Shown here: positions 13,858 through 19,015 of the stretch, one piece after another
Numbering within the stretch: the first letter of the stretch is position 1
How the letters are laid out: every line of letters starts with the position of its first letter
Assembly (NCBI GenBank): GCA_027445725.1
Contig: DAIAVG010000008.1
Span: 1 to 19,015 of the forward strand
DNA: 19,015 bases
Reading direction: 5' to 3'
From: Acidithiobacillus sp.
GTDB lineage: Bacteria; Pseudomonadota; Gammaproteobacteria; Acidithiobacillales; Acidithiobacillaceae
Position numbers and translations under genes: made by a program
The notes under the pieces: generated by a model
Database searches by the model: none
Seen by the model: only the letters and a program-made list of their open reading frames with translations
Told to the model about the DNA's origin: nothing

Positions 13858-14411
13858 TACGCGCCGCGCTGGTTGAGCAGATCCATAATGCGGCGCAGTC
13901 GCTCCAGGGGATCCTGAAGGAAGAGGAGCTGTTGCTTTTCTTCTGGAGAGGCGGGCAGTGCCTGCGCCAGAATCATTCCGGCGCTGCTGGCGTCCATCTC
14001 TGCGGCGGACTCCTTGCCCACTAACTCTTCAAGGATAGAGCGCAACACGTCACTTTCGCGGCGCATGGGCACGATGGGCTCCGCGGCCCATCGATGAATG
14101 GAAGCCACCGCCAACGGTCCATCATAACGCCAGTCCTGAATGGTGAAGCGTTCCTGCCCTTGCACCTGAATCTGGAGAACACCTGCCTCACCACCCCAGT
14201 CCACAATGCGTGCCAAAGTACCCACCAACTCCGGCTCGACATGACCATCGCTCCAGGAGTGGCTGAGGCAAATGCCAAAATCACGACCTTGCCGCAGTGA
14301 AGCGCTGATCATGTCCAGATAACGTGGCTCAAAAATACGCAGCCCTAATAAAGCCTTTGGGAAAAGCACCGTTCGGAGTAAAAATAAGGGCGTCCAGTCT
14401 GTTTCCGTCAC
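13857..14411 (-). CDS. Stand-alone LON substrate-binding (N-terminal) domain protein
   Basis: This 184-residue protein matches the N-terminal domain of Lon protease without the ATPase or protease parts: LFLLRTVLFPKALLGLRIFEPRYLDMI at the start, the GICLSHSW and VGTLARIVDW strands, the GVLQIQVQGQERFTI strand, and a helical C-terminus (EEKQQLLFLQDPLERLRRIMDLL). Such proteins are common in proteobacteria; a role in binding unfolded proteins is inferred from Lon and is not proven. The start is a GTG at 14411 with a strong AGAGGAG ribosome binding site six to seven bases upstream. It is divergent from hemW with only 24 bases between start codons. Confidence 0.92.
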   Translation of the reverse strand: MTETDWTPLFLLRTVLFPKALLGLRIFEPRYLDMISASLRQGRDFGICLSHSWSDGHVEPELVGTLARIVDWGGEAGVLQIQVQGQERFTIQDWRYDGPLAVASIHRWAAEPIVPMRRESDVLRSILEELVGKESAAEMDASSAGMILAQALPASPEEKQQLLFLQDPLERLRRIMDLLNQRGA

Positions 14412-14435
14412 CTGTCACTCCTCTCACGAGTACCC

Positions 14436-15593
14436 ATGAACCCCACCCTAAAACCATCGTCGTCATTTTCGCTCTATGTGCATCTGCCCTGGTGCAAGGC
14501 CAGGTGCCCTTATTGCGATTTCAATTCTCACGTCGCTGACGGCATCCCGGCAGAACGTTATCTGTCCGCACTACTTGCTGACCTGGATCGCGAACTGCCA
14601 CGCATCTGGGGACGTCGTGTGCAGACTGTTTTTATCGGTGGTGGCACCCCCAGCCTCTTTCCGCCAGAAATCATCGACCGTCTGCTCTCCGAGATCCGCG
14701 CCCGCCTGCGGCCGCTGCCCGGCCTGGAAGTGACGCTGGAGGCCAACCCAGGGGCGATAGAAGCGGCCTCTTTTCGCGCCTTCCGGGATGCAGGCGTTAC
14801 CCGGCTTTCTTTGGGCATCCAATCTTTCAATGACGTCTTCCTGCAACGGCTCGGCCGCATTCACGATGCAGCGGCAGCCCGCCGCGCGGTGGAGCTCACC
14901 ATCGCGGCTGAATTCGAGAGCTATAATCTCGATCTCATCTTTGCCCTGCCGGGGCAGGATCTCGCCGCAGCGCGGGCCGATCTGCGCACGGCGTTGGAGT
15001 ATGCACCCCCTCATCTGTCCCTCTATCAACTCACGCTGGAGGAAGGGACTCCTTTTGCAAGCCATCCGCCAGCAAACCTGCCGGACAACGATCAGGCAGC
15101 CGACATGGAAAATGCCCTACGTCAGCAGCTCCAGGAAGCCGGACTGCCGCGCTACGAGATATCCGCGCATGCCCTGCCCGGCCAACGCTGCCAGCACAAT
15201 CGCAATTACTGGCTCTATGGCGACTATCTCGGCATCGGTGCCGGGGCGCACGGCAAGATCACCTTGCCCGAGGGCATCTGGCGCAGCCGCAAACCCAGCC
15301 GCCCGGAAAGTTATATGGCCGACGCGCTGAGTGATGTCGACGCCATTGGCGACTATGCGCCCGTTTTAGTTGCCGACAGACCCTTCGAGTTTATGCTCAA
15401 CGCCCTGCGCCTAACGGATGGCTTCCCCATGGCGTTATTTCCGGAACGTATCGGCCTGTCATGGCCGATGATTCAGCTACAAATTCGTCGGGCCGAGCGC
15501 GATGGCTTAGTCGAAATCAAAGGGGAAACCCTACGACCCACCGCACTCGGGCTCAATTTTTACAACGACCTCTGTGCGCGTTTTGTACCGTGA
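14436..15593 (+). CDS. hemW: HemW, radical SAM heme chaperone (HemN-like)
   Basis: This 385-residue radical SAM protein has the Cys20-x3-Cys24-x2-Cys27 cluster motif within YVHLPWCKARCPYC, FIGGGTPS near residue 68, LEANPG, RLSLGIQSF, NLDLIFALPGQ, and the HNRNYW...GIGAGAH segment of the HemW group. It lacks the extra cysteine directly after the cluster motif that marks true coproporphyrinogen dehydrogenase HemN, so heme binding and transfer rather than oxidation is the likely role. The C-terminal HemN-like domain (FEFMLNALRLTDGF) is intact. No strong ribosome binding site is visible before the ATG at 14436. It is the only gene in its direction here, ending 14 bases from the convergent ferritin-like gene. 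Confidence 0.95.
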   Translation: MNPTLKPSSSFSLYVHLPWCKARCPYCDFNSHVADGIPAERYLSALLADLDRELPRIWGRRVQTVFIGGGTPSLFPPEIIDRLLSEIRARLRPLPGLEVTLEANPGAIEAASFRAFRDAGVTRLSLGIQSFNDVFLQRLGRIHDAAAARRAVELTIAAEFESYNLDLIFALPGQDLAAARADLRTALEYAPPHLSLYQLTLEEGTPFASHPPANLPDNDQAADMENALRQQLQEAGLPRYEISAHALPGQRCQHNRNYWLYGDYLGIGAGAHGKITLPEGIWRSRKPSRPESYMADALSDVDAIGDYAPVLVADRPFEFMLNALRLTDGFPMALFPERIGLSWPMIQLQIRRAERDGLVEIKGETLRPTALGLNFYNDLCARFVP

Positions 15594-15607
15594 CGGTGCG
15601 ATCCGTT

Positions 15608-15919
15608 TTACTCTCGTCCCATCGCCTCAGCTTCGTGGCCGGTGATGGAGCCTTTGCTGAACAAGTACTCACGCAATTCCTTATCCAGACGCGGCATTTT
15701 GCGGCGCAGCCACTCCAGGACCATAGCAGCGTGCTCAATTTCTTCATCTCGGTTGTGTTCCAGGACTTGCTTGAGAGTAGGGTCCTTGCAGGCATCGGCG
15801 CGCTGCTGGTACCAGTCGACTGCTTCAAGCTCCTCCATCAGCGAGGAAATGGCCCGGTGGATGTCCACGGTTTCGGGGGACAAGGACTCGAGGGATTCAT
15901 GCAAAGTTTCATGCGCCAT
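15608..15919 (-). CDS. Encapsulated-ferritin (EncFtn) family protein
   Basis: This 103-residue two-helix protein matches the EncFtn group of encapsulated ferritins: VDIHRAISSLMEELEAVDWYQQR in the first helix and LEHNRDEEIEHAAMVLEWLRR in the second. By alignment with the Rhodospirillum rubrum protein, Glu30, Glu60 and His63 would be the ferroxidase ligands and Trp36-Tyr37 the adjacent aromatic pair. EncFtn forms an annular decamer that oxidises ferrous iron and normally works inside an encapsulin shell. The C-terminus (SITGHEAEAMGRE) ends soon after the core and shows no obvious shell-targeting peptide, and no encapsulin gene is present here. The ATG at 15919 has a near-perfect AAAGGAG six bases upstream. 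It diverges from the pseudouridine synthase gene 23 bases away. Confidence 0.85.
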   Translation of the reverse strand: MAHETLHESLESLSPETVDIHRAISSLMEELEAVDWYQQRADACKDPTLKQVLEHNRDEEIEHAAMVLEWLRRKMPRLDKELREYLFSKGSITGHEAEAMGRE

Positions 15920-15942
15920 AACCAACTCCTTTGGGCAGACTA

Positions 15943-16737
15943 ATGAAATATCCCTCAAATCATAGTCCAAAGTCTGGACAAAACCAAAGCGCTCCCAGCT
16001 TTGGACTCGCTCGCATCCTGTCCAAAGCCGGGCTATGCTCTCGGACGGTGGCGGCGGAATGGATTCGCGCCGGGCGGGTGGAGGTGGACGGTTGTCGGAT
16101 ACACGATCCAGAGGCGCGCTTCGCCCTGTCCGGCCCGAAAATCTGTGTCGATGGTATCGAGGTCACCGCGAGTGCCCGCCAGGTCTTGCTGCTGCACAAA
16201 CCGCGCGGAGTCCTTACCACCCGTCAGGATGAAAAGGGGCGTGCCACCGTGTACGACCTGCTGCCCAAGAGTCCATGGCTGGCCCCCGTGGGACGTCTGG
16301 ATCAGGCCAGCTCCGGCCTGCTGCTTTTCAGCAATGATCCGTACTGGGCGCAACAACTGCTAGATCCCGACCAGCATGTGGCCAAGACCTACCATGTGCA
16401 GATTCGCCCGCCTCTCTCTGCCAGCGCCGCAGCCCAACTGGCGGCTGGCTCCGTGCTCGACGGCGAACATTGTCTGCCGATGCAGATCAGGGAGTTACGC
16501 TGCGGTGGCAAAACCCAATGGCTGGAGTTTATTTTGCAGGAAGGACGCAATCGCCAGATCCGGCGTCTGCTTGCCGCTTGCGACAGGGAAGTGTTGCGAC
16601 TGATTCGCGTAGCGGTGGGAAACCTGCCCCTCGGCGAACTGCGTCCGGGCGAATGGCGCTGGCTGCGCAGCGATGAGGAAGACCTGTTACGCCAGACACC
16701 GTCATCCCATGACATTCCACGTTTCCCACCAGAATAA
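15943..16737 (+). CDS. RsuA/RluB-family rRNA pseudouridine synthase
   Basis: This 264-residue protein has an S4 RNA-binding domain (LARILSKAGLCSRTVAAEWIRAGRVEVDG, about 22-50) followed by the synthase domain: VLLLHKPRGVLTT, the catalytic motif GRLDQASSGLLL with Asp120, KTYHVQI and the EGRNRQIRRLLAA motif. It isomerises a uridine in rRNA; whether the site is that of RsuA, RluB, RluE or RluF cannot be told from sequence alone. I use the ATG at 15943; a TTG four codons upstream is possible. The start overlaps a region of inverted repeats. It is divergent from the ferritin-like gene and followed by a good intrinsic terminator. Confidence 0.93.
   Translation: MKYPSNHSPKSGQNQSAPSFGLARILSKAGLCSRTVAAEWIRAGRVEVDGCRIHDPEARFALSGPKICVDGIEVTASARQVLLLHKPRGVLTTRQDEKGRATVYDLLPKSPWLAPVGRLDQASSGLLLFSNDPYWAQQLLDPDQHVAKTYHVQIRPPLSASAAAQLAAGSVLDGEHCLPMQIRELRCGGKTQWLEFILQEGRNRQIRRLLAACDREVLRLIRVAVGNLPLGELRPGEWRWLRSDEEDLLRQTPSSHDIPRFPPE
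15965..16028. repeat. Cluster of GTCCAAAG inverted and direct repeats at the start of a pseudouridine synthase gene
   Basis: GTCCAAAG occurs at 15965-15972 and 16020-16027, and its complement CTTTGGAC at 15999-16006. The longest pairing is GCTTTGGAC (15998-16006) with GTCCAAAGC (16020-16028), nine perfect pairs with a 13-base loop. CCAAAGC (15984-15990) can instead pair with GCTTTGG (15998-16004). The central arm can thus choose among three partners. The repeats lie inside codons 8-29 of the gene. Confidence 0.6.
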
Positions 16738-16754
16738 GTCTGACCATGCGGTGC

Positions 16755-16780
16755 ATCGGGCCATAATCCCGGTTTTTCTT
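16755..16780 (+). terminator. Intrinsic terminator after the pseudouridine synthase gene
   Basis: ATCGGG (16755-16760) pairs with CCCGGT (16768-16773) around a seven-base loop and is followed by TTTTTCTT. It begins 17 bases after the stop codon. Confidence 0.6.
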
Positions 16781-16816
16781 GATCGCGGTCTATCCCTATT
16801 TAGTACCTTCCCCAGC

Positions 16817-16845
16817 TTGCCAGAGAGAGGCGTCGACCTTATACT
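16817..16845 (+). promoter_or_regulatory. Promoter of the DHA2-family efflux pump
   Basis: TTGCCA (16817-16822) and TATACT (16840-16845) are separated by 17 bases, five of six matches each. The predicted start is near 16852, giving a leader of about 96 bases. The -10 box overlaps the TetR-type palindrome. Confidence 0.75.
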
Positions 16846-16862
16846 GACCGAACGGTCGGTAT
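16841..16862. promoter_or_regulatory. TetR-family-type operator over the efflux-pump promoter
   Basis: Half-sites ATACTGACCG (16841-16850) and CGGTCGGTAT (16853-16862) are separated by AA and are complementary except for one position. The GACCG/CGGTC core with two-base spacing is typical of TetR-family drug-sensing repressors such as NemR. Binding here would block the -10 box and start site. The regulator gene is not in the window. Confidence 0.7.
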
Positions 16863-16947
16863 CGGCATGCGCATCTTCAGGTCCAAGCGCCAAAGTGGGT
16901 AAAGCGGATCGGTACTAGGATTATCCGTCACAGAGAGGGGCCCATCC

Positions 16948-18483
16948 GTGGCGCAAGAGAGCTCGGCTTCACGCCTCACCATTACGGCCGCGGTCATGCT
17001 GGCGGTAGTCATGCAGGTACTCGACCTGACCATTGTCAACGTCGCCCTGACCTACATGCGCGGCTCTCTGCAAGCCAACAGCGATCAGATCACCTGGGTG
17101 CTCACCAGTTACATGGTCGCCAATGTGATCGTCCTGCCCCTCACCGGGTTACTGGTGGAGCGCTACGGCCAGCGCAACATCATGCTCTGGAGTGTGGTCG
17201 GCTTTGTGATTTCCTCGGCACTCTGCGGTCAGTCCCATAGTCTGGTGGAAATCGTGCTCTGGCGTTTCCTGCAAGGCATTTTTGGCGCCTCACTGACGCC
17301 CGTGGGGCAAACCATCATGCTCGGTGCCTACCCGTCCAACAAGCGCGGACAGGCCATGGCCATTCTCGGCATGGGTATCATGCTGGGTCCGATTCTGGGC
17401 CCCACCCTGGGCGGTTATCTGACGGACACGCTCAGTTGGCGTTGGGTATTCTATGTGAATGTTCCCTTCGGCATCCTCGCTTTTCTCCTCATGCAGACCA
17501 TTCCCGACGGCGGCAAGAGCACCACCCCCCGCCCGGTGGACTGGACAGGCTTTGCGCTGATGGCCCTGGGGCTGGGCAGCCTGCAGGGCGTATTGAGCCT
17601 CGGCGATCAGGATAACTGGTTCAGTTCGCGGACCATCATCATCCTGACCATTTGCGCCATATTGGGAATGCTCTTTTTTGTCTGGCGCTCTTTGAGCGTA
17701 AAACATCCGGTGGTGGATTTGCGCCTGCTCAAAGACCGTAATCTCTCCATCGGCAGCATGGGTATCGGTATATTCGGTCTCGCCCTCTTCGGTACCATGG
17801 TGATTCTGCCGATCATGCTGGAGACACTGATGCGCTATGAGGCTTTCACCGCAGGGCTGGTGATGGCACCACAGGGCATTGGTGCGATGCTGTCCATGAT
17901 GCTGGCGGGACGACTGCTGGGGCGCGGCGTCAACCCACGTAACATCGTACTGGTCGGCGTCATTTTCGGCGCCTTCGGCACCTATTTCGCGACACTCTAC
18001 AACCTGGACATTAACATGGCCTGGGTTATCTGGCCCAGCTTCATCCGCGGCATTGGTTTTGGTCTAGTCACTATTCCGCTCTTCACCCTGGCCTTTATGA
18101 CGCTGAAAAAATCGCAACAGGCCGAGGGCTCGGGTATTTTTAACCTGATGCGAACCTTGGGTGGCAGTATCGGCATCGCCATCGTTTCTACGGTGACGAG
18201 TCAGGAAACGCAGGTGGGCTGGAACCAGATGAGCGGCTTTATCAATCCGTTCAACCCTGCCTTTCATCACTATCTCGCAGCAGCGGGTATGACCCAGAAT
18301 CCGACTACCTGGCAAGTGCTGGGCAATGTTGTGCTATACAGCCAAGCCAACATGCGCGGGATGCTGGATGCTTTTGTGCTCGTTTTCTACGGCTTCCTGG
18401 TCATGATTCCACTGATCATGTTCCTGAAGAAGCCACCCGCCGACTCAACCGGCTCTGCACCGTCCGCGCACCTTAGCGAATAA
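16948..18483 (+). CDS. DHA2-family (14-helix) MFS drug efflux transporter, EmrB/QacA type
   Basis: This 511-residue inner-membrane protein exports drugs or other hydrophobic compounds using the proton gradient. Its first helix carries the DHA2 motif QVLDLTIVNVAL with Asp26. LLVERYGQRN follows helix 2 (MFS motif A) and GPILGPTLGGYL in helix 5 is the antiporter motif C. FYVNVPFG follows it, as in EmrB. Length and the number of hydrophobic segments fit 14 helices. The start is a GTG at 16948 with AGAGGGG seven bases upstream. No HlyD/EmrA-type adaptor or outer-membrane channel gene is beside it, so it would act alone or with partners encoded elsewhere. It is probably under repression by a TetR-type regulator, from the operator on its promoter. 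Confidence 0.94.
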   Translation: MAQESSASRLTITAAVMLAVVMQVLDLTIVNVALTYMRGSLQANSDQITWVLTSYMVANVIVLPLTGLLVERYGQRNIMLWSVVGFVISSALCGQSHSLVEIVLWRFLQGIFGASLTPVGQTIMLGAYPSNKRGQAMAILGMGIMLGPILGPTLGGYLTDTLSWRWVFYVNVPFGILAFLLMQTIPDGGKSTTPRPVDWTGFALMALGLGSLQGVLSLGDQDNWFSSRTIIILTICAILGMLFFVWRSLSVKHPVVDLRLLKDRNLSIGSMGIGIFGLALFGTMVILPIMLETLMRYEAFTAGLVMAPQGIGAMLSMMLAGRLLGRGVNPRNIVLVGVIFGAFGTYFATLYNLDINMAWVIWPSFIRGIGFGLVTIPLFTLAFMTLKKSQQAEGSGIFNLMRTLGGSIGIAIVSTVTSQETQVGWNQMSGFINPFNPAFHHYLAAAGMTQNPTTWQVLGNVVLYSQANMRGMLDAFVLVFYGFLVMIPLIMFLKKPPADSTGSAPSAHLSE

Positions 18484-18493
18484 AGGTTAGCGG

Positions 18494-19015
18494 TTACGGT
18501 GCCGAGGTCCGCTCCAGATGCGGCGCTGCAGGCAGCCAGAGGGTGCGCGCAAATCCCCAGTCCAGCAACTTGAGGCTCTGCCAGGATGCCTTCCAGAAAC
18601 CCCGCCTTTCATTGTGGAAGGACGGCACTCCGAGGATCACTGCAATCAGCTTCACGCCATCCTGAGTTCCCGTAGCAACGAGACAATGCCCTGCTGCGTC
18701 GGTATAGCCACTTTTCATGCCGGTGATAAAGGGCACCCGCCCCACCAACAGGTTGGGGTTAGGGCTGGTGATGCCCGCGTAGGTGAAGTTTTTGTGGCCG
18801 AAAAAAGGCATGAACTGCGGAAACTGGGCCATGATCGTGCGGGTGAGGACGGCAACATCATAGGGACTGGCCATATTGTTGGGATGCGGCAACCCATCGG
18901 GATCATAGAAGGTGGTGGAAAGCATCCCGATTTTGCGCGCCGTCTGGTTCATTTCGGTGACAAAGGCGGGCACGCCGCCGGCCACCAGATGTGCGGCTTC
19001 TACCGCAGCATCATT
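18494..19015 (-). CDS. D-alanyl-D-alanine carboxypeptidase (peptidase S11), C-terminal part
   Basis: This is the final 173 codons of a low-molecular-weight penicillin-binding protein that trims the terminal D-Ala of peptidoglycan stem peptides. The frame is open to the window edge and the first visible residues, NDAAVEAAH, are the end of the SxN motif (SGNDA in the family). FYDPDGLP and SPYDVAVLTRTIM follow, and the third active-site motif reads ITGMKSGYTDAAG, with Lys101-Ser-Gly in place of the usual KTG. The protein ends soon after LLDWGFARTLWLP, so it lacks the C-terminal beta domain and amphipathic membrane anchor of DacA/PBP5. The active-site Ser-x-x-Lys and signal peptide lie outside the window. 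It converges on the transporter gene ten bases away. Confidence 0.93.
   Translation of the reverse strand, partial: NDAAVEAAHLVAGGVPAFVTEMNQTARKIGMLSTTFYDPDGLPHPNNMASPYDVAVLTRTIMAQFPQFMPFFGHKNFTYAGITSPNPNLLVGRVPFITGMKSGYTDAAGHCLVATGTQDGVKLIAVILGVPSFHNERRGFWKASWQSLKLLDWGFARTLWLPAAPHLERTSAP

Noticed and set aside
14436..15593. Oxygen-independent coproporphyrinogen oxidase HemN
   Set aside because: The fourth cysteine after the CxxxCxxC motif is missing and the HNxNYW segment of HemW is present.

Overview
The window looks like chromosome from a moderately GC-rich proteobacterium. Gene content and order fit the Acidithiobacillus group best, but this is an inference from protein character, since no rRNA or species-specific marker is present. 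Two parts are visible: a decaying tRNA-anchored island (about 1-3880) and an ordinary core-genome stretch (about 3881-19015).

Island, 1-3880. A tRNA gene with a CAU anticodon (3881-3957, minus strand, probably tRNA-Ile2) has its 3' end facing a broken tyrosine-recombinase gene (3046-3800). This is the usual layout of an element integrated at a tRNA 3' end. Beyond the integrase lies a same-strand run of small genes: an unrecognised 229-residue protein overlapping an IhfA-like protein by 4 bases, an HU-like protein, a coiled-coil basic protein with an AT-hook-like tail, a DksA/TraR-type zinc-finger protein, and a YbjQ-family protein. At the edge is a clearly AT-rich, incomplete gene (1-493) whose protein carries a D...ExK pattern of PD-(D/E)XK nucleases. 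The far end of the island is not in the window.

Core, 3958-10980. A macromolecular-synthesis operon reads leftward: rpsU, yqeY, mutS2, dnaG, rpoD. It has a near-consensus promoter before rpsU and a second candidate promoter before rpoD. The first three genes are joined by TGATG stop/start overlaps. mutS2 inside this operon is the notable variation.

Core, 10860-16740. A group-2-like sigma-70 factor diverges from rpsU behind a leader with two mutually exclusive hairpins. Its 3' end overlaps the convergent rdgB gene, which follows rph in a two-gene operon. Next come a stand-alone cyclic-nucleotide-binding protein, a stand-alone LON-domain protein, hemW, a small encapsulated-ferritin-type protein without a visible encapsulin gene, and an RsuA/RluB-type pseudouridine synthase.

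Right end, 16740-19015. A DHA2-family (EmrB-like) efflux pump has a good promoter whose -10 region is covered by a TetR-type palindrome; no regulator gene is present. The window ends inside a convergent D-alanyl-D-alanine carboxypeptidase gene, cut at its SxN motif.
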